Origin: Parvimonas micra
GTDB taxonomy: Bacteria; Bacillota; Clostridia; Tissierellales; Peptoniphilaceae
Length of the DNA stretch: 64,000 nucleotides
NCBI RefSeq assembly: GCF_900637905.1
Contig: NZ_LR134472.1
Span: forward strand, 1,178,001-1,242,000
Direction: 5' to 3'
Below, in pieces: positions 15,928-23,864 of this stretch. A model generated the notes under the pieces. It did no database searches and had not been told where the DNA came from. It worked only from the letters and a program-made list of their open reading frames with translations. The stretch's first letter is position 1, and each line of letters starts with the position of its first letter. The position numbers were made by a program, and so were the translations under genes.

Positions 15928-16850
15928 TGAAAAAAATAATTTTTATGGGAACTCCGGATTTCGCAGTCCCACCTTTAGAAACTTTGAATGAAAATTTTGA
16001 AGTTTCTTTAGTTGTTTCTCAAAAAGATAAACTTAGAAATAGAAAAAAATTATTACCAACTCCAGTAAAACAAAGAGCATTGGAGCTTGGACTTGAAGTT
16101 GTAACTCCTGATAGTGTAAAGAGCGATGAATTTTTTGAATTCGTAAAAGAAATAAATCCTGATTTTATTGTTGTAGTAGCATTTGGACAGATAATTGACA
16201 AGAGGCTAATCGACTTTATGCAAGGAAAAATTTTAAATATTCATGCTTCAATTTTACCTGAATTAAGAGGCTCTGCACCAATAAATTGGGCTATTGTAAA
16301 CGATCTAAAAAAAACGGGTGTAAGTATTATGTCAATAGATGTTGGACTTGATACGGGAGATGTTTTAGATATTGAAGAAACAGAAATTTTAGAGTCAGAC
16401 AATGCTGAAACTCTTTATGAAAGACTTTCAGAAATGGGTTCGAGTTTGATTGTTAAAACTATTAATGACTTTGAAAACAAATATGAAAATAGGGTTAAAC
16501 AGGGAGATAAATTTTCCTATGCTCCTATGATTAAAAAGGAAATGGGAAAACTTAATTTTAATGATACTTCAAGAAATATTTTCAACAAAATAAGAGGTTT
16601 TTACAATTGGCCTAGTACATTTTGCGAATATTTGGGAGAAAATATAAAAATTCATAGAGCTGAAATTTCTAAAGAAAATCCTAATGAAATTGTCGGAACA
16701 ATTTTTAAAGTTTCAGATGATGCAATTTTTGTTAAAACTTTAGACGGAAGTATAAAACTTTTAGAAATTCAATTTTCAGGGAAAAAAAGAGTTTTAGTTA
16801 AAGACTATCTTCGTGGCAATTCTATTAAAGTTGGAGAAATTTTAAAATAA
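15927..16850 (+). CDS. fmt: Methionyl-tRNA formyltransferase
   Basis: Formylates initiator Met-tRNA using 10-formyl-tetrahydrofolate. The 307-residue protein begins MKKIIFMGTPDFAVPPLETL and has the catalytic segment NIHASILPELRGSAPINWAI, SIMSIDVGLDTGDVL, and a C-terminal tRNA-binding domain containing IRGFYNWPSTF. It is joined to def and rsmB by one-base overlaps. Confidence 0.96.
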   Translation: MKKIIFMGTPDFAVPPLETLNENFEVSLVVSQKDKLRNRKKLLPTPVKQRALELGLEVVTPDSVKSDEFFEFVKEINPDFIVVVAFGQIIDKRLIDFMQGKILNIHASILPELRGSAPINWAIVNDLKKTGVSIMSIDVGLDTGDVLDIEETEILESDNAETLYERLSEMGSSLIVKTINDFENKYENRVKQGDKFSYAPMIKKEMGKLNFNDTSRNIFNKIRGFYNWPSTFCEYLGENIKIHRAEISKENPNEIVGTIFKVSDDAIFVKTLDGSIKLLEIQFSGKKRVLVKDYLRGNSIKVGEILK

Positions 16851-18154
16851 TGAGAAAACTTGCAATTGAAATTCTTTGTGAAATCAAAGATGAAAATTCA
16901 AATTCAACAAATTTATTAAATAAAAGCACAAAAAATATTTCTGATTTAGATAGCAAATTTTTAAGAGAAATTGTATATGGAACTTTGGAAAACAGAATTT
17001 ATCTTGATTATATAATTAAGAAACTATGTAAACTAAGAATTAAAAAGTTCAATCCATATATATTAAATATTCTAAGAATTTCTATCTATCAGATTATTTT
17101 TATGGATAAAATTCCTGAATTTGCAATAATAAACGAGGCTGTTAATCTTACAAAAGTTTTTAAACTTAAAAAATTTTCCTCTTTTGTTAATGGATCTTTA
17201 AGAAACTTTTTAAGAAATAAAGAAGACTTTATGAAGATTAAAGTTGAGAGTGAAGAGGAAGCTATCTCTATAAAATACTCTGCAAATATGGATATTGTAA
17301 AATTATTACTTGGAGATTATGGCAGGGAAGAAACTATAAAAATTCTCGAAAATTCAATGACAAAACCTCATTTTGCAATAAGAATTTCATCTTTTGAAAA
17401 GACGGAAGAAAAAGTTGTTAAGGACTTGGAAAAAGACGGATATAAGCTAAAAAAATCTGAAATTTCAAAACTTACTTATTTTGTAGAAAATCCGACTAAT
17501 ATATTGGAAACTGAAAGTTTTAAAAGTGGAGATTTTACAGTTCAAGATGTTGGAAGTATCTTAACGGGAGAAATTTTAGCTCCAAAAGAAAATTCAAAAG
17601 TTTTAGATATTTGTTCTGCACCGGGTGGAAAAACTTGTCATCTAGCTTTTCAGATGAAAAATAGTGGAGAAATTTTTGCAAATGATATTGTAAAAAGTAA
17701 ATTAAAAAAGATAGAAGAAAATTGTAAAAGACTTAATGTACAGAATGTAAAATTACTAAATTTTGACGCTTCAATTTACAAAGAGGAATATAAAGAACAA
17801 TTCGGCTATATACTCTGTGATGTGATTTGTTCAGGAATTGGAGTTATGGATAGAAAACCTGAAATAAAATTATTCAGAAGTCAAGAAACTATTGATGAAA
17901 TAATTGAATTACAGAGAAAAATTTTTGATAATGCAGTAGAATATCTAAAAGATAAAGGAGAGATAGTTTACAGCACTTGCTCTGTTTTGAAATGTGAAAA
18001 TGAAGAAAATGTCAAATATTTTTTAGAAAAACATAAAAATTTAAAAATAAAAGATGTTGAATTTTTGGGTAAATCAGAAAAATTTATAAAATTATTACCT
18101 GAAAAACAAAAACATAATGGATTTTTTATAATAAAATTTGTTAAAGAGAATTAA
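16850..18154 (+). CDS. rsmB: 16S rRNA (cytosine-967-C5)-methyltransferase RsmB
   Basis: The 434-residue protein has an N-terminal NusB-like RNA-binding domain (about 1-140) and a C-terminal SAM methyltransferase with LDICSAPGGKTCHLA, ICSGIGVMDRKPEIK and STCSVLKCENEENV; the last Cys is the expected catalytic nucleophile. The block stops here: rlmN, a PP2C phosphatase and a serine/threonine kinase, which follow in many relatives, are not present. The last 110 bp of the gene are duplicated at 19831. Confidence 0.95.
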   Translation: MRKLAIEILCEIKDENSNSTNLLNKSTKNISDLDSKFLREIVYGTLENRIYLDYIIKKLCKLRIKKFNPYILNILRISIYQIIFMDKIPEFAIINEAVNLTKVFKLKKFSSFVNGSLRNFLRNKEDFMKIKVESEEEAISIKYSANMDIVKLLLGDYGREETIKILENSMTKPHFAIRISSFEKTEEKVVKDLEKDGYKLKKSEISKLTYFVENPTNILETESFKSGDFTVQDVGSILTGEILAPKENSKVLDICSAPGGKTCHLAFQMKNSGEIFANDIVKSKLKKIEENCKRLNVQNVKLLNFDASIYKEEYKEQFGYILCDVICSGIGVMDRKPEIKLFRSQETIDEIIELQRKIFDNAVEYLKDKGEIVYSTCSVLKCENEENVKYFLEKHKNLKIKDVEFLGKSEKFIKLLPEKQKHNGFFIIKFVKEN

Positions 18155-18364
18155 GGGATTGAGGAGTAGTCTTCAATCTCTTTTTTATAAGAAAATTGTC
18201 TTAATCAAAAATTAGTAAATCGGAAGGAAATGATTCAAGATGATGAACTATTTAAGGATAAAATAAGTCAAAAGAGAAAAAAACCTTAAAAATCTTGTAC
18301 TATTTTATAGTGGATTAAAAAATATAGTTAGAAAAATGAATATTCAGCTTGATTGAATGACAAA
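18044..18364 (+). repeat. Direct repeat copy A: rsmB 3' end, terminator and downstream spacer
   Basis: This 321-bp segment includes the last 37 codons of rsmB, its terminator and about 180 bp of non-coding DNA. It recurs in the same orientation at 19831-20151, with a high proportion of identical bases and a few small indels. The spacer part contains a tiny frame with GGAAGG before its ATG (MIQDDELFKDKISQKRKKP), which is disrupted in the second copy. Confidence 0.9.
18157..18186 (+). terminator. Terminator of the yicC-rsmB block
   Basis: GATTGAGGA / TCTTCAATC (one G-T pair) with loop GTAG, then TCTTTTTT. Confidence 0.85.
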
Positions 18365-18432
18365 TATGGGGGGAAAGTGGTATAATAAAATGAATGAAAA
18401 ATTGGCAAATTAGAATTTTATGAGGAGTTTAT

Positions 18433-18822
18433 ATGGAGTTTAATAGTTTGATTCCTGAATTATCAGTTTTTGATATTGTTCAGACTAAAAATTTTTATGA
18501 AGAATTAGGATTTAAAATAGAGTACGAACGACCGGAAGTGAAATTTGTTTTTATGTCTTTTCAAGATAGTCAGTTTATGTTTGAACAAATTCATGATGAT
18601 GGCTGGAATACAGGGGAACTAATCTATCCTTTAGGAAGAGGAATAAATTTTTCAATATCAGTTGATGATATTGAGAAACTATATGAATTAGTGAAAAGCA
18701 AACAATTAGAGATTTACAGAGAACTGATTAGAAGTGTATATAGGGTTAACGGAATTGAAGAAATACAAATGGAGTTCCTGATTCAAGATCCTAATGGATA
18801 TTTATTGAGGTTTACAAACTGA
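18433..18822 (+). CDS. VOC family protein, bleomycin-resistance type
   Basis: A 129-residue glyoxalase/dioxygenase-fold protein beginning MEFNSLIPELSVFDIVQTKN with FYEELGFKIEYE, then FMFEQIHDDGWNTGELIYPLGRG and the closing FLIQDPNGYLLRFT. The motif FEQ...GWNTGEL...PLGRGINF is typical of the bleomycin-binding-protein branch, which binds glycopeptide drugs and other small ligands; the real ligand is unknown. TGAGGAGTTTAT precedes the ATG, and TATAAT lies at about 18380. It is the first gene of the cassette between the two copies of the rsmB end. Confidence 0.85.
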   Translation: MEFNSLIPELSVFDIVQTKNFYEELGFKIEYERPEVKFVFMSFQDSQFMFEQIHDDGWNTGELIYPLGRGINFSISVDDIEKLYELVKSKQLEIYRELIRSVYRVNGIEEIQMEFLIQDPNGYLLRFTN

Positions 18823-18950
18823 TGACTCTTGATTTGAAGGGTAGGTAAACTCAGACTTGTCGCGCTAAAACAATTAAATAAAATGACAAAAAGAAAGTGC
18901 GGATATTCAACTTAAATCGAAATAATATAAAATTACGAGGAGATTATAAG
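18823..18950. other. Spacer between the VOC gene and the methyltransferase
   Basis: No gene is seen. It contains TAAAACAATTAAATAA, which occurs again near 19794 just before repeat copy B. That suggests more duplicated or shuffled sequence inside the cassette. Confidence 0.4.
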
Positions 18951-19715
18951 ATGAACAATTATATAAAATTAAATGAAGATAGATGGAATAATGTAAAAAA
19001 TGACTATACTGAGCCATTGACACATGAAGAATTAGAAGAAGTTAGAAATAATCCAATTTCTGTTGCATTAACTGTTGGGAAAAAAGTTCCAAAAGAATGG
19101 TTTGAAAAAGCAAACGGAAAAAAGATATTAGGTTTAGCTTGTGGTGGTGGACAGCAGGGTCCAGTTTTTGCTATAAAAGGTTATGATGTAACCATAATGG
19201 ATTTTTCTAAATCACAATTACAAAGAGATGATATGGTTGCTAAAAGAGAAGGCTTAAAAATCAATACAGTTCAAGATGATATGACAAAACCATTTCCATT
19301 TGAAAATGAAACTTTTGATATTATTTTTAATCCGGTTTCAAATGTATATATAGAAGATTTAGAAAACATGTATAAAGAAGCCTCTCGAGTATTGAAAAAG
19401 GGTGGACTGTTAATGGTCGGATTTATGAATCCTTGGATATACATGTATGATGCTGACATTGTATGGGACAAACCCGATGAGGAATTACTTTTAAAGTTTT
19501 CAATACCTTTTAATTCAAAAGAGCTTGAAGAGCAAGGCAAGATAACCATAAATTCAGAATATGGATATGAATTTAGCCATACCTTAGAAACTCAGATTAG
19601 AGGACAACTTAAAAATGGTCTCGCTATGATAGATTTTTATGAATCATGTGATAAAAGAAATAGATTATCACGTTATGGAAATGACTATATAGCTACACTT
19701 TGCATTAAACTATAA
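18951..19715 (+). CDS. Class I SAM-dependent methyltransferase
   Basis: A 254-residue protein with motif I LGLACGGGQQGPVFA, the acidic residue ending the next strand (VTIMDFSKSQL), QDDMTKPFPFENETFDIIFN and a post-motif ASRVLKKGGLLMVGF, all standard for small-molecule methyltransferases. The substrate cannot be read from the sequence. I chose ATG 18951 with GAGGAGATTATAAG ahead of it, over a longer frame beginning at 18897. No terminator is obvious after it; the copy of the rsmB terminator at 19943 may serve. Confidence 0.88.
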   Translation: MNNYIKLNEDRWNNVKNDYTEPLTHEELEEVRNNPISVALTVGKKVPKEWFEKANGKKILGLACGGGQQGPVFAIKGYDVTIMDFSKSQLQRDDMVAKREGLKINTVQDDMTKPFPFENETFDIIFNPVSNVYIEDLENMYKEASRVLKKGGLLMVGFMNPWIYMYDADIVWDKPDEELLLKFSIPFNSKELEEQGKITINSEYGYEFSHTLETQIRGQLKNGLAMIDFYESCDKRNRLSRYGNDYIATLCIKL

Positions 19716-19830
19716 TATTATAGAACATAATTCAGGAGAATAACCGTTTTATTTTCCGTAAGGGTTAAAATCTAAATTTCAGTTTGTTGAAGTAAAACAA
19801 TTAAATAAGAACTACAAAAGTTCTTTTAGT

Positions 19831-19940
19831 AAAATAAAAGAAGTAGAATTTTTGGGTAAATCAGAAAATTTTATAAAATTGTTACCAGAAAAACGAAAAC
19901 ATAATGGATTTTTATAATAAAATTTGTTAAAGAGAGCTAA
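19831..19940 (+). pseudogene. Duplicated, broken 3' end of rsmB
   Basis: About 110 bp match the end of rsmB (reading EFLGKSE.FIKLLPEK.KHNGF) but lack the rest of the gene. A one-base shortening of the T run shifts the frame before the original stop. It is the left part of repeat copy B and cannot be expressed as a functional methyltransferase. Confidence 0.85.
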
Positions 19941-19942
19941 AG

Positions 19943-19970
19943 GATTGAGGACTAGTCTTCAATCTTTTTT
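19943..19970 (+). terminator. Second copy of the rsmB terminator
   Basis: GATTGAGGA / TCTTCAATC with loop CTAG and TTTTTT. It would end transcripts from the methyltransferase gene. Confidence 0.8.
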
Positions 19971-20216
19971 TATAAGAAAATTGTCTTAATCAAAAATTAG
20001 TAAAGCGGAAGGAAATGGGTTAAGATGATTAACTATTTAAGGATAAAATAAGTCAAAAGAGAAAAAAACTTTAAAATCTTGTACTATTTTATGTTGGATT
20101 AAATAAAAGTATAGTTACAAGAATGAATATTCAGCTTGATTAAATGACAAAAAATGAAAAATGTGATATTATTAAATAGACAGAAATTTACGAATTTGAA
20201 ATCATAGGAGGTAATG

Positions 20217-20645
20217 ATGAACAAGATTACTTGTATTTGTTTAGGTGTTAAAGATATGGAAAAGTCAATCAAGTTTTATAGAGATGGTTTAGGATATAAG
20301 ACTGATTGCAGAGAAAATAATCCGCCGGTATGTTTTTTTGATACTCCGGGAACAAAGTTCGAGCTATTTCCTTTGGAACGATTAGCAAAGGATATTGATG
20401 AAAATAATCCACCAAAAGGAAATGGATTTTCAGGAATTACATTAGCTTATAATGTTGAACATAAAGAAGATGTAGATAATGTAGTTGAATTAGTAAGAAA
20501 AGCAGGTGGAAAAATTGTAAAAGAGCCACAGGAGGTTTTCTGGGGTGGATATCACGCATATTTTTCGGATTTAGATGGATACTATTGGGAAGTTTCATGG
20601 GGACCAAATTTTCAATTTGATGAAAATGGATTGCTAAAATTTTGA
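20217..20645 (+). CDS. VOC family (glyoxalase-like) protein
   Basis: A 142-residue protein of the vicinal-oxygen-chelate fold with paired half-domains: MNKITCICLGVKDMEKSIKFYRD, FELFPLERLAK, and VFWGGYHAYFSDLDGYYWEVSW. The last motif with Glu is the usual metal- or ligand-binding end of the fold. Two ATGs lie in tandem (20214 and 20217); the second is better spaced from AGGAGG. It differs clearly from the bleomycin-type VOC at 18433. The substrate is unknown; such genes often protect against reactive small molecules. Confidence 0.85.
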   Translation: MNKITCICLGVKDMEKSIKFYRDGLGYKTDCRENNPPVCFFDTPGTKFELFPLERLAKDIDENNPPKGNGFSGITLAYNVEHKEDVDNVVELVRKAGGKIVKEPQEVFWGGYHAYFSDLDGYYWEVSWGPNFQFDENGLLKF

Positions 20646-20901
20646 GGATAAATAGAGAAAGAGTATGATTAATCAGATTAAAGGAAACAATATAATATAA
20701 GCTGACTAGAATAATGCTGGAAGTTACGTAGAAAAATGAACAAAAGGAGATAATTTTGATTAAAAATCCTTAAAAGGTAGCAATAGGAGTGATAAATTTG
20801 AAAATTTTCCTGTTTTTGTTTTTATATTTGGAACAGTTAGTTGCCAATATTTCTAAAATGTAAGATTTATAGTAATTAATAAATTGTTTTGGAGAAAATT
20901 T
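20646..20901. other. Spacer with no convincing gene
   Basis: Contains only very short frames, for example a 22-codon one from TTG 20799 with TAGGAGTG upstream (LKIFLFLFLYLEQLVANISKM). It is hydrophobic and might be a leftover or a microprotein, but the support is weak. Confidence 0.35.
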
Positions 20902-21165
20902 ATGGAATTTAATAAAGATAAATGGATAAAAGACGGTATGATTGTAAATATGCCCAAAAAACAGAAAGATAAATATGAACTTTTTGTTTATTTAGCTTCT
21001 ATTTGTTTTGATGAAAGAAAATATACGGAAAAAGAAATTAATGAAATTTTAAAGAAATATTATGCAGATTATTGTTATTTGAGAAGATCTATGGTTGATT
21101 TTAGACTTTTAAAAAGGACTGATGATGGAAGCGAGTATTTCTTTGATAAGTCGGTATTAGATTGA
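20902..21165 (+). CDS. DUF2087 domain protein
   Basis: An 87-residue protein matching DUF2087: MPKKQKDKYELFVYLASIC, YTEKEINEILKKYYADY and LRRSMVDFRLLKRTDDGSEYFF. The fold is a small winged-helix-like domain, often found alone or at the end of regulators, so a DNA- or RNA-binding role is possible. I used ATG 20902 with TTGGAGAAAATTT upstream, not the earlier ATG at 20884. Confidence 0.85.
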   Translation: MEFNKDKWIKDGMIVNMPKKQKDKYELFVYLASICFDERKYTEKEINEILKKYYADYCYLRRSMVDFRLLKRTDDGSEYFFDKSVLD

Positions 21166-21181
21166 ATTTATTAGGAGAGAT

Positions 21182-21661
21182 ATGATAGATATTAGAGAAA
21201 TTTCGGTTAAAGATATTAATTTGTTTTGGGAGAAACATATTAAGTATTTAATTGAAGATGAAATTATTACAGATAAGGAAGATATAGAATATTTTTTAAG
21301 TAGTGAGTATAGAGATTTTTTAGAAAATCGTATGATTGTTGATAAGGATAGACATTATATTGCTTATTTTTTCGAAAATGATGTAGAAATTGGTGCTGTT
21401 CAATTTACGATTTATACCAATGAAGATGGAAAATATTTTGGAGAATGTTTTATAATGGATTTTTGGATATATCCTGAATTTAGAAATAAATCCAAAGGTT
21501 CAGAATGTTTTAAAAAATTAGAAAAATATACAAAATCACTTGGAGCAACGCATTATGTTTTAAATTCAATGAAAGATAATTCAATCCGATTTTGGAAAAA
21601 TTTAGGATTTGTAGAAAACGGAGTTGATGAATGGGGTATGAAATTGTTTAGACTACATTAG
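21182..21661 (+). CDS. GNAT family N-acetyltransferase
   Basis: A 159-residue acetyltransferase: MDFWIYPEFRNKSKGSECFKKLE is the acetyl-CoA-binding strand-helix (motif A), and NSMKDNSIRFWKNLGFVENG the typical C-terminal motif. The acceptor is unknown. TAGGAGAGAT precedes the ATG, and it follows the DUF2087 gene by 16 bp, so they are probably cotranscribed. Confidence 0.88.
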   Translation: MIDIREISVKDINLFWEKHIKYLIEDEIITDKEDIEYFLSSEYRDFLENRMIVDKDRHYIAYFFENDVEIGAVQFTIYTNEDGKYFGECFIMDFWIYPEFRNKSKGSECFKKLEKYTKSLGATHYVLNSMKDNSIRFWKNLGFVENGVDEWGMKLFRLH

Positions 21662-21728
21662 AATTAATAATATAATTTTAATTTAATTTATGATATAATG
21701 ATTATAATAAATAAAAAGGAGAGATAGA

Positions 21729-21734
21729 ATGTAG
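21729..21734 (+). other. Start-stop element (ATG TAG) with a strong ribosome binding site
   Basis: AAAAAGGAGAGATAGA is followed directly by ATG TAG, downstream of a TATAAT-like sequence at about 21692. A ribosome could initiate and terminate at once about 50 bp before the MFS gene. A regulatory role is possible, but chance decay of an older gene start is just as likely. Confidence 0.35.
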
Positions 21735-21782
21735 AGATTATTAAATTTTTAAGATTAAAGTTTAATATATGTGAGGTAAAGG

Positions 21783-22922
21783 ATGAAAAATTTTAGAAAT
21801 AAACTATTATGCTTAAAAGGTTATTACTTTTTTTCGGCTTTAGTTTTTTATGCTCCTGTAGCTCTTTTTATTAGAACTTCAAGAGGAGTAAGTATATCGG
21901 AATTTTTTATTTTACAAGCAATTTTATCCTTTTGTATTTTCATTTTTGAAATACCTTTTGGAATGATTACGGATAAAATAGGCTATAAAAATTCTATCAT
22001 TATTTCACATTTCTCTATGTTGTTAGCAAGAATTATACTTTTGTTTTCTTTTTGCTTTGGTTTTTTTGTGCTTGAATCGATACTTGAGGCAGTTAGTATG
22101 GCATTTGAGTCCGGAACCATGTCAGGTTATGAGTATGAAATCATAGGAGAAGAAAATTTTGTGGAAAAAACTTCTGTGCTTGGAAATTATTCAACTATCG
22201 GTTTTATAATTTCTACAATTAGTTTTTATTTTATTAATAACTATTTTGGGCAGAATTTTTTAATAATTTTTACAATTATTTCTACTTTTATTTCTTTTTT
22301 ATTTACTTTGTTTTTTGAAAAGGAAAATAATGTTGAAAAATACGATAATAAATTTAGCTTTAAAAGTATTTTAAATACAAATCTAATTGTATTTATGATA
22401 TTTAATGGAATAATAAGTATAACTTTTATTTTAATAAATTTCTTTTATGTCATCATTTTGCAGAATATAAAATTAAGTGAAAATTATATGACTTTTATTA
22501 TTTTACTATATTCTGCGGTTGGACTTTTAAGTCCAAAGATTATAAAAATTTTTGGAGAAACTAAACTAAAGAGGAATTTGTTTATATTTTTAAGTGCAAG
22601 TTCTATTTTATTTATATCGTTGATTTCAATTAAAAACATTTTTGTAATAATACCAATGTGTTGTTTGCCAATGTTAATAGGGGTTATTGAAGCGTACTTT
22701 TTAAAAGTGGAAAATCAATATGTTGATAAATTAAACGAGAAAAATCGTGCTACGATTTTGTCTACATTCAGTATGGGTGCAAATTTTGTTGATGTAGGGT
22801 TTTTGTTAGTATCTTCAAAATTATCTGAAACAAGTTTGGATTATAGCTTTATTTTTATAAGTATATTACTTTTAATATTTAGTCTATTTTTTATTACGAC
22901 TAAATTTATAAAAGAAAATTAA
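21783..22922 (+). CDS. MFS transporter
   Basis: A 379-residue polytopic protein of about 12 helices. Its Major Facilitator signs include the loop 2-3 motif EIPFGMITDKIGYKNSI (a form of GxxxDrxGrk) and an N-terminal helix beginning GYYFFSALVFYAP. The closest general type is the small drug- or unknown-solute MFS of Firmicutes. The site TGAGGTAAAGG precedes the ATG. A palindromic terminator follows. Confidence 0.85.
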   Translation: MKNFRNKLLCLKGYYFFSALVFYAPVALFIRTSRGVSISEFFILQAILSFCIFIFEIPFGMITDKIGYKNSIIISHFSMLLARIILLFSFCFGFFVLESILEAVSMAFESGTMSGYEYEIIGEENFVEKTSVLGNYSTIGFIISTISFYFINNYFGQNFLIIFTIISTFISFLFTLFFEKENNVEKYDNKFSFKSILNTNLIVFMIFNGIISITFILINFFYVIILQNIKLSENYMTFIILLYSAVGLLSPKIIKIFGETKLKRNLFIFLSASSILFISLISIKNIFVIIPMCCLPMLIGVIEAYFLKVENQYVDKLNEKNRATILSTFSMGANFVDVGFLLVSSKLSETSLDYSFIFISILLLIFSLFFITTKFIKEN

Positions 22923-22934
22923 TAGAGAAATGTT

Positions 22935-22970
22935 AAAGGAGCTTTTTATAAAGCTCCTTTGTCCTTTTTG
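22935..22970. terminator. Convergent terminator between the MFS gene and the radical SAM gene
   Basis: An 11-bp stem AAAGGAGCTTT / AAAGCTCCTTT with loop TTAT, followed on the plus strand by GTCCTTTTTG. The minus-strand gene's last codons and TAA stop lie within the stem. Confidence 0.75.
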
Positions 22971-23863
22971 TAGTTTATTCCTTGGTATGAATTTCTTTGT
23001 TTTAGAATTTTACTAATTTCTCCAATAGTTTTAATTTTATTTTTTGACCAAAGGGGAGCAACGAGTTTTTCTTTATCGCCATCTCCTGTGAGCCTATGAA
23101 TAATTATGTCCTTGTCTAAATTTTCTATTGACATAATTAAAGCCTCTATATATTCATTCCAAGTTATTACTTTGAAGCTATTTTTTAGATATTCTTCATA
23201 TAGTTCACAATCGTTCTGAATATAAAGACTGTGAATTTTAATGCCCCAAGGTTTTTGAGTATTTACATAATCAATAGTATTTTTATAATCTTTTTCTGTT
23301 TCATTTGGAAGACCGAAAATTATATGAAAGATAGTTTTTATATTTAATTCTTTAAGCTTTTTCACACAATTTTCAAATGTTTTTGTACTGTATCCAATAT
23401 TCATATTATTTCTTGTTTTTTCATTTGAGCTTTGTAATCCAAGCTCAATCCAGACTTCAATTTTTTCATTCAGTTCTGTAAGTAATTTATAAATATCTTC
23501 ATTGAAACAGTCGGCTCTTGTAGCTATGGATAGCACTTTGACATTTGGAAAATTTATTGCCTCATAGTACATTTTTCTAAGTTCTTCTACAGGTAAAAAT
23601 GTATTTGTATAACTTTGAAAATAGGCTATATATCCGCTGTTCTTATCTTTTTCTTTTAAAAAGCTAATTTGAGCTTTTAATTGTTCTGTTATTGATTTTC
23701 TTTTTGTGGTAAATTCTCCACTTCCAGTTTCTGAGCAAAATTTGCAGCCTTTTTTCCCATTTTTTCTATTTGGACAAGAAAACCCTCCATCGATGGAGAG
23801 TTTTAAAAGTCTTGAGCCGAATTTTTTCTTTAGATAAGAACTTAAATCATTATATCTTTGCAT
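22946..23863 (-). CDS. ytqA: TIGR01212 family radical SAM protein (YtqA-like)
   Basis: The 305-residue enzyme has the radical-SAM cluster motif in the variant form of this family, SCPNRKNGKKGCKFCSETGSGEF (three Cys), followed by YIAYFQSYTNT, IATRADCF, WIELGLQSSNEKT and HIIFGLPNETEKDY. Its substrate is not established from sequence. It begins just after the mreB stop, with AAAGAGATAAT as its site, and probably shares mreB's transcript. Confidence 0.9.
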   Translation of the reverse strand: MQRYNDLSSYLKKKFGSRLLKLSIDGGFSCPNRKNGKKGCKFCSETGSGEFTTKRKSITEQLKAQISFLKEKDKNSGYIAYFQSYTNTFLPVEELRKMYYEAINFPNVKVLSIATRADCFNEDIYKLLTELNEKIEVWIELGLQSSNEKTRNNMNIGYSTKTFENCVKKLKELNIKTIFHIIFGLPNETEKDYKNTIDYVNTQKPWGIKIHSLYIQNDCELYEEYLKNSFKVITWNEYIEALIMSIENLDKDIIIHRLTGDGDKEKLVAPLWSKNKIKTIGEISKILKQRNSYQGINYKKDKGAL

Positions 23864-23864
23864 A

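Larger units (their letters stand above)
19831..20151 (+). repeat. Direct repeat copy B of the rsmB-end segment
   Basis: Second copy of 18044-18364, same orientation, 1787 bp away. It includes an intact copy of the terminator (19943-19970) and the spacer sequence up to GAATATTCAGCTTGATT. Both copies are followed within about 70 bp by a VOC-family gene, but the two VOC genes differ. Confidence 0.9.
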
